A stretch of DNA of 64,000 bases from Onchidella celtica (GCA_963931925.1 OZ007567.1:91182998-91246997), one strand, 5' to 3'; shown: positions 13,184 through 26,000, numbered from the stretch's first letter. Translations and numbers: made by a program. Notes: generated from the letters alone by a model not told the origin.

Positions 13184-13340
13184 TAGACAGACAGAGAGAC
13201 AGACGGACAAAGTCAGAGAGCCAGACGGACCAGCAGACAGACAGATATTCAGATAGATAGACGGACGAAAACAGACAAACATTCAGATAGACAGACGGGC
13301 ACAGGCAGACAGACAGTCAGACAGACGGACAGATAGATAG
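13184..13340. repeat. GACA-type microsatellite
   Basis: Diverged GACAGACA array. It shares the stretch GACGGACAAAGTCAGAGAGC with the array at 14512, so the two have a common origin. Confidence 0.85.
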
Positions 13341-14511
13341 TGTCAAGAGCAGGTTAAGTTAAAAATGCCGTGCTAGGTCACGAAGTTAGTGTGTTAATTT
13401 TTTACGATCTTGTTGATTATGGCCAGCGTAATTTGTCCTTGAGCTGTTCTCGTGGGCAGTTTGTTTTGTAACACTTTTTTCTTATAGATGGAAAGAAAGT
13501 GGGGCGAGATAGAATAAATGTATAGCTAGGAATGACAGAGCAGTTCTCGACCCCGTGATAAGCAGTAGTATGCAAATAAATTATAATATAGGTAAAAGGG
13601 CTAACCAATGAAGGTTAGCGGAAGAATCGCGATACAGCGCAGACCTTACGGTCCGTGCTACTTTCTTCACTTCATGCAGAATCTTCCGTCTGTGAGGGGG
13701 TCAGTGTAGCCCTGCTTGATGGGTCCAGGCATTTCTAACAACATGACCAGACGAGGGTCTCGTCATTATCCATAGGCCATAATTGAATTGAACCACGCTA
13801 TCCTATACTGTTTCTGGCCTTGGGCCAGAACAATTGTAAGTTGAAATGGACCAAGCTCGTGATGATTGACATGTTCAGATAGAAGACTGAGGAATCCACC
13901 CACGTGGATGCAGCACGCATAACCTCATCTAGAGCTGCAGATTAGAGTAGCTTTTGTATGAACACATAATTGGAAATTGTGTTTGAATTGTCTGGGTGAG
14001 GCTGGGAGTTACCAGTCCACCCTTGATTTACACTTAACTGTGCCGACGTCGCTTCGACGGGCAAGACCTAGATCTTAACATATAGATGTACAGAAATTAT
14101 TAGTTAGATAAATTAACGAACATAGAAGCTGAATGATGTTAGAGGAACCCTAGAGCTAGAGTGGTAGTGACGTATTATTGATTATGGTGATGCTGTTGAT
14201 GTTAATCGTTATTAATTAATTAGATCTAGATGGTAGTCGAAATTGTTAGTGTCTTTATTATAAATAAATGTGACCCTGCAGGTCTGATGAAGAAACTTTA
14301 ATCAGATTGTCTTTTAGTATTTGGAATGGTATGAAAGTTAGGTCTTAGATTAGATAACATACAAAATATATAAAACTCTCGATTTAAAAGAATGCAGTCG
14401 AAACCCTAAGTAGACGGATTCCCCCCAAACTCCGTAACACAGGAGTCCAGCCCTAATAAAGGAGGCCAATTCGTAACACTAGAGGGGACACGTTCCGTCC
14501 GACCTCATAAC

Positions 14512-14890
14512 AGATAGATAGCAGACGGACGAAAACAGACAGACAGACATTCAGACAGACAGACGGGAAAAGACAAGACAGATAAACAGTTGGACAAAGA
14601 TAGACAGACAGACGGACAAAGTCAGAGAGCCAGACGATCAAACAGACAGATAGATATGCATACGAAAAAAGACAGACAGACATTCAGATAGATTGACAGA
14701 CAGACAGACATTCAAATAAATAGACAGACAGAGAGCCAGGCGGACAAAGGCAGACAGACAGATAGCCTCTGGCTCTCTGCCTTTGATAGGCACACTGACA
14801 AATACAGCCAGACAGACATATAGGTACACTGACAGACAGGCAGACAGACCGATAGGCAGAAGGACAAAGACAGAGAGCCAGACAGTTTTG
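14512..14890. repeat. GACA-type microsatellite, second array
   Basis: AGACAGACAG units with AGAGAGCCAGACG inserts. In the middle (14760-14785) GCCTCTGGCTCTCTGCC is the inverse of nearby GGCAGACAGACAGATAGCC-type sequence, hinting at a local inversion. Confidence 0.8.
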
Positions 14891-15278
14891 CCACTTGGGC
14901 AATATGTGACTGACAGCAACACGCTCCTTGTATGTCAACAACTGAGAGAGAGAGAGAGACAGAGAGAGCGGTCTCCGCTACTGTTCCTGCCACACTCCAG
15001 TAATGTTATCTCGACAGGAGAAAGTATCAATAAAGACAGTGCAAAGAATAAGAAAATCAATCAGATTTCCATTTCTAGCCATTTTGGAGATATTGGAGAC
15101 CCTTCATACAGAAAAGACAATGATTTTCAGGTCCCCTGGAGACAGACTACATTGATGTCATGTAGAATTGTAGCAAAATCATGGTCAAAACATTCGTTCC
15201 CTCCAAGAAGTGTATCAAAAAAGTTATGAAATTACAAAGCGCGGAATTTGTCCTTTTCCCTGTCTCTGCATCATGAAA

Positions 15279-15347
15279 AACGACAACAACCGCAACAATA
15301 ATAATAGAAGCAGCAACAACATCAACAGCAACAGCTACAACATCATT

Positions 15348-15380
<33 letters not shown>

Positions 15381-15385
15381 GATAA
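15279..15385. repeat. AAC-rich microsatellite
   Basis: CAACAACAACAACAACAACG and flanking imperfect AAC/AAT units. Confidence 0.85.
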
Positions 15386-15734
15386 CAAATCTCCTGCCTG
15401 CCACCATGGGCCCATTTTGTCACTTCACAACTTCCACAATCACACTGCTATCAGATCACCATACTAACACCTCTACCACTGCCCACCAGCGCACCACCAC
15501 CATCATACAGCTACCTCCAGACTATTACCTCTACCACCCCACACCGACTCACCACTGCGGCCACATTATTATAACTACCACCATACAGTTACTGCCACCT
15601 TTTAGAAAGGGAAGCGGAAGCTTGGGGGAAACAGAGGCCTAAGAGAATAATTCAGAGAAAACGTTAGGTTGCCAGAAGTGTATGTGCCCATCTAGCGCTC
15701 AGAACAGCGAAGCTAGCTGGAGTGAAAGAAAAAC

Positions 15735-15835
15735 CCCAAAAAAAAACACGTGATCAAGGTGGCAATTGAACCCCCAGACCTCTGCTGCGTGGGCTTGGTC
15801 CCAGCGAACGAATACTCAAGTCAGTTATAGATACC
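15735..15835 (-). repeat. tRNA-derived SINE fragment
   Basis: The minus strand reads GTATTCGTTCGCTGGGACCA and then GGGGGTTCAATTGCCACC, a tRNA-like A-to-B-box arrangement, followed by an A/T-rich tail. It is oriented opposite to the next fragment at 15881. Confidence 0.5.
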
Positions 15836-15880
15836 GTTTGATAGTTCGGCTGCATTTTTTTGTTTTTCTAAGAGACAGTA

Positions 15881-15970
15881 TGGCCAAGCGGTTAAGCCAG
15901 TAGTTGTTGTTTTTTTTTGGCAAGGCGGTTGGTGCCGTAGCAGTGGTCGCGGGTTCGATCCCCAACTTAA
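15881..15970 (+). repeat. tRNA-like/SINE head with Pol III boxes
   Basis: TGGCCAAGCGG (15881-15891) and TTGGCAAGGCGGTTGG (from 15917) resemble A boxes. GGTTCGATCCC (15952-15962) is a perfect B-box type. The second A box and the B box are spaced as in a tRNA. A T run separates the two A-like motifs, so an intact tRNA gene is unlikely. Confidence 0.5.
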
Positions 15971-17345
15971 TCGCTTTTCCTCTTCCTTTCACTCCCACTA
16001 CGCGTTTCTGAGCACTAATTAGTCACATACACTTCTGGTGGCCTCGCCGTTTTCTTTGAACAACCACCTTTATCATCAACACAATTATACAACCACTAAT
16101 ACACATAAACCACCATTGTCTACTCAGCTCTAATTCCTTGTTTGCTTCACCCTTCCCACCCCCACCCCTTTTACACACAGTGAGTTCTTTAGTATAGCAC
16201 CAGAACATGCACGCTGGGTTGGTGGAGGGTGACTTTCCTCACCCCCTGTCATTACTGACGTCATAACGGTGTGACGTAATGCACGTTTCAGCGTTAAGTC
16301 GCTGGTATCACGGATAAGTGATGTAATGATCGAGAGCCGGGGATATCCCCGGGGACAAGGGCGTGAAAAGCCAAAAATAGACCAGTTGACACAAGGGACG
16401 GGGGGCTGCAGTGTGGTATGTATATTGGATGAGGGAGGGGCAAGGGATGGGTGGATGAGCTGACGAGTTGAGAACTTGTGAGGGTCAAGATAGTCCTGGT
16501 AGTAAATTGTGTGTTGTTATGTGAAGTACTTTCTGAACAAATTGTCAGAACTGACCGAGGGGCAGTCCAGGATGAACTTGCATGTACTTCATCATTGTGC
16601 TTCAAGATACCTGCATATTATTTCTCATTATTGGTGGGTGAATCGAAGCTTTGGACTTAAGATCATTTTTAGTGGAGGAACCTTGAGAATTGCGAGTTTT
16701 ATCTTCATGCGTATATTTCTTACGTACGTTTTATTTACTCGTCCTTTCCAAGACTTTGGTTGAAAAGTATAACATTTATGTAATTATAATCTTTGCAAAG
16801 TTCTAAAACAATCTCCCTTCCCCCCCCCCCCCTTCCCCTTTTTTTCCCTAACGGTTCTTTTTCCTTTTCTTATTTTTTTCCTTGCGTAGACTACGGCATC
16901 TTTTTCTGTCTTATAAGACAAATACTATTCTACTTATTTCATTTATTTATTTAATAATACATCGATTTATTTGTTGTTGTTGTTGTTGTGGCAGAGATGA
17001 TTTCTCGATAAATATGTTGGAAACAGCATCTTTGTTCCCACACCGACATGATAGAGGCGAAGTAAAATTTGTTTCCAAGATGTGAAAACCAACTTCCCAT
17101 AATGCTATGCACTTAAATTTAACAGTTACATTTTCTCTTAATGTTGATAACTGATCTGTACAAAAATGAATGCTTAAGCTCATTGTCAATAAACAGGCCA
17201 TTAACCAGTAGGGTGCTTTGTTTCCATTGTTGGAAAACAGGTAATTAGCAAATGATACTGTTTTCATCCATTACTGATAAAAGGGTTATTTAATTCAGGC
17301 CCAATTCAGCTCAATATTGATAAAATTATCATAAAATTCAAGACT

Positions 17346-17528
17346 GGGGGGGGGGGGGGTGTGTGTTTAGCTTTGACATGTTCCCCAAATGTATAGTTGA
17401 ATCGGTGGGTCAAGGGAATCGATCAGATTTAGGGTTAAGGATAAGGACGGGATTAGGGATAGTACGTATATATACGTATAGGCGCCCCTAGTTCAAAATG
17501 CTTGGGGTGCATACGTACATATAACAAC
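17346..17528. mobile_element. MITE family B, copy 3 (3' part)
   Basis: Starts at a G run and contains GATTTAGGGTTAAGGATAAG, CTTGGGGTGCATACGTACAT and the ATAACAACAGCC end of copies 1 and 2. The left end is missing or replaced. It lies inside the inverted repeat 16857-17955. Confidence 0.65.
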
Positions 17529-17827
17529 AGCCTTTTCTGAAAATAATATTTTGTTGACACATAACATCACATACACAAAGAACCTAAACAGAACTGGAAA
17601 TTGCATGTTAGCTTGGGGGAGGGGCGGGGATGCAGTGCGGTAAAGTTACAGTCACTGCAGTGTGTGTCCTCGTGCGTTGCATGAAAGTACATGTATCTGA
17701 ATCAGATAGGTCTTTCAAAAGCATGTTTAAAAAATATTAATATCATTTATATCTATTTTGTCGGTGTGGGAACAAAGATCTGTCTACAGCATATTTATCC
17801 AGTAATAATCTCTGCAACAACAGCAAC

Positions 17828-17833
17828 AACAAA

Positions 17834-17864
<31 letters not shown>

Positions 17865-17866
17865 AC
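17828..17866. repeat. (AATA)n microsatellite
   Basis: Nine AATA units inside the right arm of the inverted repeat 16857-17955. It is expanded relative to the left arm. Confidence 0.9.
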
Positions 17867-18369
17867 AGATATAGGTAGAATAGTATTGGTCTTACATTTG
17901 TCTTACATATCTGAAAAAGATGCCATAATTTAAACAAGGAAAAAAAGATAAAAAGGCAGAGAAATGGTTTGAGGAAAAAAGGGGAGGTTGTTATAGAATT
18001 TTTCAGTATCTTTTTTATCTATGTTTTCTTAGCGTCGGTTTCTTGACGTTTCAACCGAAGCCTTGGACAGAACGAGTAAACAAAACGTACACAAGAAATG
18101 ACCGAATGAAGACAAAATTCTTGCAATTCTCCAGTTCACCAGATCTCCACATTTAGCCTGGAGACATGTAGAACTGGCTCAACTACATGTATTCTAGCCT
18201 TGACATTTTCTGCGATACAAATGAGATTTCTACTGGAGTGAAGCACGTCCAAACATTTCCGGCCATTTATTGATCGATTATCTCGGCCGGGAAAGTTGAA
18301 GAAAATGCGGATACGATTTTCGGACTGATTTTTTCCCCCTCATCTAGACGAAACTTTGTCCATCTGACA

Positions 18370-18905
18370 CACTTAGATTCTACTTTCGTTTACGTCACTC
18401 GCTCAGGTCATAAATTTATTTCCTGCACTCAAACGAACTCTACATTTTGCACGGATCATTCATACAGACCTACCATATTATTGTCACTTACCTATACTCT
18501 AATCCTGCTGGCGCAACTCACCAAGACTCTACTTTTTCTTTAGGTCACTTAATAATACACTGTACTCTAATTGTGTTCATAGCACTCTCCTACAGTTCTT
18601 TTCTGTTCATATCACTTACACACTCTCTAATTCTATTCAAATCGATCACCTAAACTCTAATTCCGTCCGTCGTTACTCATTTCAGACTTACAGTTTCGTC
18701 AATGACAATCAAGTAGGCTCCAAATCTGTCCACGTCACCAACTCAGACTCTATTTCTGTTCATGTCACTCAGACTCACTCTAATTCTGTCTATCATATCA
18801 CTCATTTCAGACTTCTGAATCCTGTCATCCACTCAAGACTCTAATTCTGTTCATGTCACGCGCCCACTCTTTACTTCTGTTCATGTCTCTTACCCTCACT
18901 GAAAC
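18370..18905. repeat. Degenerate tandem repeat, ~35-40 bp unit
   Basis: Units resemble ACTCTAATTCTGTTCATGTC followed by ACTCA and recur about 12 times with strong divergence (for example at 18646, 18746, 18776 and 18838). Plus-strand pyrimidine bias. No coding frame. Confidence 0.65.
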
Positions 18906-19237
18906 ATTCTGAGAGTCTCCGACCACATTTAATTTTTCACTCATAAAATCACGGGTAGATCACAAGCAAGCAAAGTTTTGAAACAACCCACTAAAACTTT
19001 AAGTTTGATCGAATCTAGCTGAGGATTTCATGTCTCTCTTCCCAGCAGTTCAGGAAACGTAATAATATAACCTGATATTTTCTTTTCTTCTCCTCTTCTG
19101 ATTAATACCCGAACAATCAGCCACATTTAGTTCTGCTAGTTACTATTTGTTCTTGAGATAATGTGACTAGTTGCAAAGGTACAGTTTTAGATGAAATAAT
19201 GAATTTGCTTTCAAATTTCGCTACCTTAATTCCTGCT

Positions 19238-19480
19238 TGTTCTATCTCCATTTTCTGAAAAATTGGAGGTCTTTTAGTATGTAGACTAGGTTTAACAAAT
19301 GCACACTTTTACACTTGTTTAAAATGGGTTGTGGCACTTATCAAGCTGTCTCACAGTTCTGCTTTATTCCAATTCCTTACCATAATACAAAAGCCGCAAA
19401 TGTTTAACGCCGAATTTCTCAGTCGTGCAAAAAGTGGAGTTGGGACAAACAAAAAGTAAGGTCGCGATTCCTAAACTACG
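19238..19480. repeat. Dispersed repeat family A, copy 3
   Basis: Third copy with TGTTCTATCTCCATTTTCTG, GCCGCAAATGTTTAACGCCG and TGCAAAAAGTGGAGTTGGGA. The same strand orientation is kept in all three copies. Confidence 0.75.
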
Positions 19481-19858
19481 AATCTCTAATCTTGTGGAAC
19501 AAAGTCTAACCATGGCTATTAGGTCCAGCACTGCATGACGTGCGCTGACCTTGATGTCTTGGGTGAGTTGTATAAACGGCATGAATGTGCGCAGTTCTGT
19601 GGTCGAGAACCCACTGCATGTGACAACCAACCACAACCTCACCCCCCTCCCCACATGCTACCCTAGTTATAACTTCGCCACAGGATCTGTTGTCTCATGT
19701 TGTCATTAGCTCTGGGTACCCGAGCCAGAGCGACTCACTCACTGATGCAGTTTTAATGAAGACGGATCTGCAAGTTATATAGCCAGAGAAAAGTCCTGTC
19801 ACTCATTACACGGATATTGTAGGAGAGTACGTAGATATACCGACAGACAGATCCAGTT

Positions 19859-19913
<55 letters not shown>

Positions 19914-20040
19914 GCGGGTGGGTGGGTAGGTAGGTAGGTAGGTAGGTAGGTAGGTAGGTAGGTAGGTAGGTAGGTAGGTAGGTAGGTAGGTAGGTAGGTA
20001 GGTAGGTAGGTAGATAGATAGATAGATAGATAGATAGATT
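19859..20040. repeat. Compound TAGA/TAGG microsatellite
   Basis: (TAGA)n, then GGCGGGTGGGTGGG, then a long (TAGG)n and again (TAGA)n. The TAGG core is pure and flanked symmetrically by TAGA. Confidence 0.95.
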
Positions 20041-20734
20041 CAGACTGACATACAGAAAGACAGAGCAAATTGAGTGTAAAGCTGGAAGTACAATATGGAG
20101 CTGAGAAGACCTACAGTGAGAATGGAAAGAATCTGAATGGTACGCGAGGGAGGTAATTTGTAGCCGGACTGAATGGAGACAATGAGGTTTCCAATTATCT
20201 CCCTTCCCTGCTGGCCATAGCGATCACCTGCCCCTGCTAGTTGGGGGGACATCCGCCTTATTACGATTTCTGGCCCGTCTACCAGGGTTGGGGATGGGTG
20301 GACTGGAGATGGGCGGGGACCCGGGGTAGAAATCCTCTGGGACAGGCCACTTTAGATTGACTGCATCTGTGTGTCTTGTCCATTTGGCTGGCCAAGATTT
20401 GATACGCCACAGGTTAAGGGATGGTCGCCAAGGGCCAGGACACTGGAAGCAAAGATATTTTTTTTTTTTTGGTTCGGATCTTTTCTGCCTTCATAGTCAA
20501 TATACTAGGTGGTCAGTCACTGAGCAGTCTCCTTACGAGAATAATCAGATGTTTCATCCTCCCTCCCCCCCTCCCCCCCCTATCCCCCCCCCCCCCCCCC
20601 CGCAAAAAAAAAAAAAAGCAGCAACGAATTAACTTCAGTGGTGGAAGTCGTCATGATGTATATTTCTGACTGACTATTTGCGAACGTTCCAAATTCTTTA
20701 TCAACTTAGGACATGACGCCATTTAAACATTTCC

Positions 20735-21160
20735 CATTCAGTGTTTCAGAGAGTCATATAAATTCTTTATGTATATAAATTTTTATTATGAAAAATGACA
20801 TCGTGTCAGAATTTTTTATTCAGTGTTACAGAGATAAATTCTTTCTGAATATTTACATGAAAGATGACATTGTGAATGGATTTTTTTATCCAGTGTTTCA
20901 GAGAGATAAATTCCTCATAAATATTTATATGAAAGATGACATTGTGTATGGATTTTTTATCCAGTATTTCCGAGAGCTAATTTTTTTAAATATGAAAGAT
21001 GACGTTGCGTTTGAATTATTTATATATTTATTATGAAAAATGACATCATGTCAGGATTTTTTTTTTTTTTTAGTATTTCAGAGAGATACATTCCTTATAG
21101 ATATTTATGGGAAGATAATACTGTGGGTAGATTATTTTATTCAATAATTCTGAGAACCTT
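20735..21160. repeat. Degenerate tandem repeat, ~70-85 bp unit
   Basis: Five to six diverged units built on GAAAGATGACATTGTG, GGATTTTTTATCCAGT and TTTCAGAGAGATAAATTCCT. More diverged units seem to continue at 21560-21720, after the family E copy. Short open frames here are by-products of the period. Confidence 0.7.
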
Positions 21161-21225
21161 TAATTGCTTAAGGGAACAAATATGGCATAATAACGTACAT
21201 TATAAAAACTACAGGAAAAACTATC

Positions 21226-21430
21226 GGGTCGCAGCAAGACTTAAAGCAAAGTCAAAATATGACAAAAAGGAAAAGTTGTATGTAGCACAGCCTCGATACA
21301 ATAAAATGCAAAGAAAAAGGGAAAACAAATCAATATTTCCATTTAAAAATTCGTCTGGAAAACAAAACATAAAAAAAAAGATGGAAAATTGAACAGATAA
21401 AACAATTGAACAATAAAAGAAAATGTAGAA
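21226..21430. repeat. Dispersed repeat family E, copy 1
   Basis: GGGTCGCAGCAAGACTTAAA, AAGTCAAAATATGACAAAAA and a later GGAAAAC-rich tail match 37443-37680. It interrupts the degenerate 85-bp tandem repeat around it. A-rich, non-coding. Confidence 0.6.
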
Positions 21431-22777
21431 TATGAAATATTTGTAGAATACTAAGACAGTACGACCACTATCTGCGAGTCCCGATTTATATTTCCCGAGC
21501 GCAGCAAGTCACATAATTTCTTATTTTGCAAAGTTATCAATTCCTTATAAGTCCAGATATCATGACCACTAGTTGTACATTTCAAATTTAGTATTTCTGT
21601 GAGTTACCAATTCCCCACAAGGACAAATACATTATGTGTATACATTTATGGTTCAGTATTTGCGAGAGGCATAAATTCCGAGGTTATAATGTCCATATGA
21701 ACGTAGAAAATAACGTCACAAATTGATTAACGCATGACACACTGATAGGTCTGAGATGTTTGACGCTGACACCAGGATCTGCTATAGGGAATGCTTTGTT
21801 TAACAACCAGGTCTGATCTACAAGAGGTTTCGATTTCTGGCGATCGTGACTTGCATAGGGGCAGCACGGAATATGGACATCCGTGGTTCGTATTGTACAT
21901 TTGACATGTGTTTGTGGGGCTCCGAGTCCTAACAATACTGCACATGTTGCTGCCCAGCATAACTTAAGCCCAGAGACTTCGATTTGGGGGACATCATTTT
22001 GCTTCATGTGTTAAATTATCTTGCCATAGAAAGTAATAGAAATATTAACAACAGAAAAAAAAAATACACTGTGATCAGACCGTCTATCTCAGTTTCGCCT
22101 TTTCCACATTTCGTCAGTTTTTTCTTCCATCTGTGAAGATATTATTTCTGGACTTGCATAGTACGTGCAAGAGACCATCACAGTAATAAGCCCACGACTT
22201 TAAGACCTTTGTCTCGAAAGATACACTGAGACATTGTATAATGTTTGATACCACGTTTGGGATTTTTGGGGGGTTCAAGGGGCGATTGTCTATCACTTGC
22301 GTGTTTCTGAAGCATGGCAGGCCTGGACTGAATGGTGAGTACTGATTTTGTGGACTGAGCAATTTGGGTTTTGTACTGTAACCCAAGGACTAGTATTGAC
22401 CGTTCTGTGGCTCTGTGGACGGTATGAACTGAGGCTGATCGTTTTATCCGTACAACTTGATGCTGTGGGATTCTACTGTAACTTTACCGGATTGGAGACC
22501 AGTTATGGTCCAACTGAATGAAGATTATTTTGCACGTCCTTGACTAAGCACATTCAGGGTGATTATATTGTGTGGCCGTGAGAGATGGTGCAGAGCCCTG
22601 AATGTCAGATCCAGACGTTTTCACGTGGGAGACAGTTATATTGATCCATAATTCAATGATGACGTGTATGTGGGGGGAAAAGATAGCAGGAACGACCTCG
22701 GCACGTCTGGGTGCTTTCAGTAATTCATATGTTATATCATTTATAATTTGGACTTTTTCCTTTTTTTTTTTTTTGAG

Positions 22778-22931
22778 TCTGTGTGTTCTTTGTGGGCCGG
22801 AAATGGCTGAATCTCTACCCCGGAAACTGTCCCAGTTGTGTCTAGACCGCGTCGGTTGTCTCCCCTTGGTTCAATTATTAAGGCTGTATGGCGTCGGTTC
22901 TGTCATAGATGCTATTCAGAAAACTATCTGA
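22778..22931 (+). CDS. Candidate terminal exon, SOCS-box-like
   Basis: After a long T run and GAG acceptor the plus strand reads LCVLCGPEMAESLPRKLSQLC, then LDRVGCLPLVQLLRLYGVG and IQKTI before TGA. LxxxCxxxV (LSQLCLDRV) followed by LPLV is reminiscent of the BC-box and Cul-box of SOCS boxes, though the residue before the first Leu is Lys. AATAAA at 23075-23080 with a GT-rich stretch after it would serve as polyadenylation site. No upstream exons were recognised, so this may be chance. Confidence 0.25.
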
Positions 22932-23074
22932 TTGTGTGACAGATTAAAAAAAAACAACTGTATCTGGATTTTATTTTGTTATGTGAGTAATACGATTGCA
23001 GAGTGTTGGCAATTCATCGGCTTAAAGTGTTGCTGAGTTTCGCAGTGTTTGAGGCATTACATTGTCATGTTCCA

Positions 23075-23080
23075 AATAAA
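23075..23080 (+). promoter_or_regulatory. Candidate polyadenylation signal
   Basis: AATAAA followed within 30 bases by TTGTTGTTTTTTTGTG, the usual downstream element. It would serve the candidate exon ending at 22931. Confidence 0.35.
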
Positions 23081-23099
23081 AACAATTGGTAATTATATT

Positions 23100-26000
23100 T
23101 CAATTTGTTGTTTTTTTGTGCTCGTAATATCTTTTTTCTATGTTCGATATGTAAAAATTTTGATTTTAATATACTAGAATTTAGCGCTCATGTAATAATT
23201 AATGCTCACAATAGGTTTTTTTTTTTTTTAGCAGTTCAGTCGTATTTGGTGACAGCAGTTAGGTTGACACGTCAAAGTTTGGCGTAGAAATGAATGCTTG
23301 CAAACGAATTTTGCACAGCTTGAAAGAAACAGTAGGTTTGACTTCCATCCTTCAGTTCTAAAAGTTGATTTTTGTTCATTATTCCAATTACTTGGCTGGA
23401 GGAACGGCTGTCTGGCTCAGACATTGTGATCTCAAACTAGCCTTGAGGGTTTCCGGATCCACGCACTGATTGGCTCCAGTTCCGTTCCCAGAGGCCACGA
23501 GATGAGATAAAAGTTTCAGCCATTTGTTTGATCATGAAGCATAGAATCCAGATCCTTGGTCGGGAAATTTGTACGCCAAGCACAAAAAACTATTCATCTG
23601 CCACGGGTTTAGTCGTAATCAGAGAGCCGGTTCAAACTGCTGTCTTCATACAGCTGCTGGCAGGAAAACATATTGTAAAGAGCAAGGAAAAAATAATCGA
23701 ACATTCGAGACTGAGCTGATTGGTTGATTATGAATGCTCGAATGCTTACCTTTGCACATAGAACAGACAACGTTTCGGTAACGGGTCTGTCGGACAAGAT
23801 GTTGGGTCGAAATAATCGTTTTACAGCTGAAGATCCCCCCCACCCCCTCTCCAATCTCTATATAAAAAGAAAGAGGGTATCTATCTAATCTATTGAATAG
23901 AAATATAAGTATAAACATCTATATAAATAAGAGAAAATGCAAAACTCACTCCGAGAAACTGCAAAACCTACAATCAAGCGGTTTTTATCCTAAATCCATT
24001 TTTTTAAAATGTACTTTGCAACTGACGAATGAAGTTCTGGTTACATATTTTACCTTGCTCAGGGAGGACAAGTGTCGAAGTTGAAAACCATCTGTTACTT
24101 CTTCTATAGCGTTCAAGTTTTAGCACTCCTAGTTTTGCTGTCCGTATTTTGTAGGACGGTGTCATCTCTCGGGAGTATGCCAGCCTTTTCCGTTGCAGCA
24201 TAAATTATCACTGTACAGAATAACAGGAATCAGATGCCGAGGACATATTAACATTTTGGTATGCCCTGGCAGAGGCTAGGTTATTCTGCTTGCATGTATT
24301 AAATATAAATGAACCCATTTCTGCTGACCTGCGCCATTTCCCACTAAGCGTTTAGCTGAGATCCATTAGCGTTAGATAAAAGATTTTGACGTAAGCCAGC
24401 TTACATCTGTGTTACAGGATGCTACCTTTCTGCACTTCAGCATCTCACTATCATAGACGATGATGACAGTGTTAATGAAAAAGTTTTGACTTCTTTGTGT
24501 CATTGCATAATCAGTAGTGGATTGGCAACGGGTGGTCACCACCATTTCTTTCAGCTTTTATTTTCTATTTGAAGTATTATATGCCGGACGTTAAGAAAAA
24601 AAGAAAAAAAAAGTGGAGAATTCTCGAAGTTTAGGACGTACATAAACTTAATGGAGGTTGATATTTTAAAAATGTTGTTTCCACTGATCACTACGCAATA
24701 ACAATCCTTGAATTCTTGTCATTGGTGAGACGGTGAAATTTAGCTAACTGATGCACCAGTGATAAATCCCTGATTTAACACTGAAAAAATTACTGAGGAC
24801 AGTCCTGAGGTTAGTGCGCGAAACCAAGTCTAAGTCGCATTTTTGTGAACATAAAAATCACTGACATCCCCCGTTAGATGGCAAGACTCCCCTCATACAC
24901 TTTGTCTCATACAATTCGTGAAGCGGTTTAGTCTAGTGTATTTTGATCTGTCGGAGATACAGAGAAGCATTTTCAGCCATGGAAATAACGAAGCATCACA
25001 GTGACTGTAATAACATTTGAATCTTCAAGGAGATAGATTTAATCCTATTGTAGAAGTGTCATGTAGTTCAGTGGGATAAGTTTCCGAGTGATCCCTCAGA
25101 TAGATCTGCCATTATTTGATCCTCAGTGTAGCAAGCAAAGACGTCCTGAGAAATTGCTTTTTTCGATTTCTTCTCTTTTCTCTCCCCCCCCCCCCCTTTC
25201 TTTTTTTTTGTGTTTTTATCTACCGGATGACTGGTTGATTAGCTTGAGTCTGATCAGTTGGAGAGAGCGGCACAGCCTCGGTTGCAGATCAAAAGTTTCA
25301 TGATCGGAACTTAAGATTATTTGTTTTTTTTTTCTGTCTCTGAAGTGAGCCAACCAATGCTGGGCCTAAGCTGTCTCTCTCCTGTGTAACTGATAGGTAT
25401 CCTTCTTTGTGTTCAAACGGGCGTGTTCGTCCCGCGTACCTGTTCTGGATCCTCCACTCATTAATATGACAACTCCGTGATTCAGCTGATCAAAAGATTT
25501 TCGGTTGAGAAAGGTTTCCCTGTAATCATGTTTAGATACTCAGAGTTCATCGACGTTTGGCAACCGTTTCTATAGTGTAAATGGCTTCAGCGTTTTGTAA
25601 ATTCCTAAAACGTTTTCTTCGTCTCTTCTGAGATATTTTCCATTCATTTACATACTAAATTTTTCAATTTCACAGGCACCCATCTGTTTGGTGATCACGG
25701 CTTCAACGTTTTCTATGTTCCTAAAACTTTATATTTTGCATTCTAATCGAAAGCTCTTTTTTTTTCGTTTGTAAGAAACCACGAACGTTTTTATGGTGTA
25801 ACGATAAGATTCCTGTTGGGCGAATCTTGCTGGCGGCAATTACAGCCATTTCTGGGCGGACGTGCCGTAAAAATCAAACTAAGAGAAAAATGTAAACCTC
25901 GCTCTTTGCTTTTCGTGGTGGAGCTGTGATATAAATCGCCATCCCATTTTTTTACTGCTAGTTTCTGTCTGAAAGCAAGGGAATCCTTTATCTGTGAATG

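Larger units (their letters stand above)
16857..17955. repeat. Long inverted repeat, ~200-bp arms
   Basis: The left arm (about 16857-17055) and right arm (about 17757-17955) pair through ACGGCATCTTTTTCTG/ATGGCATCTTTTTCAG, ATACTATTCTAC, a (TTTA)n plus (TTG)n stretch, and CATCTTTGTTCCCACACCGA/GATCTTTGTTCCCACACCGA. The loop holds MITE B copy 3. It could be one foldback element or two inverted copies of the same repeat. Confidence 0.75.

Noticed and set aside
15881-15970. Functional tRNA gene.
   Set aside because: A T run splits the A-box region and no clean acceptor stem pairing is visible; a SINE head or tRNA pseudogene fits better.
21684-22007. A minus-strand frame beginning MKQNDVPQIEVSGLKLCWAA that could be a secreted protein.
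   Set aside because: Two overlapping frames are open, there is no recognisable family, splice or polyadenylation context, and the neighbourhood is decayed repeat.
22602-22777. Upstream part of the frame leading into the SOCS-like candidate.
   Set aside because: It passes through a T run that encodes poly-Phe and looks intronic; only the part after the AG acceptor is plausible.
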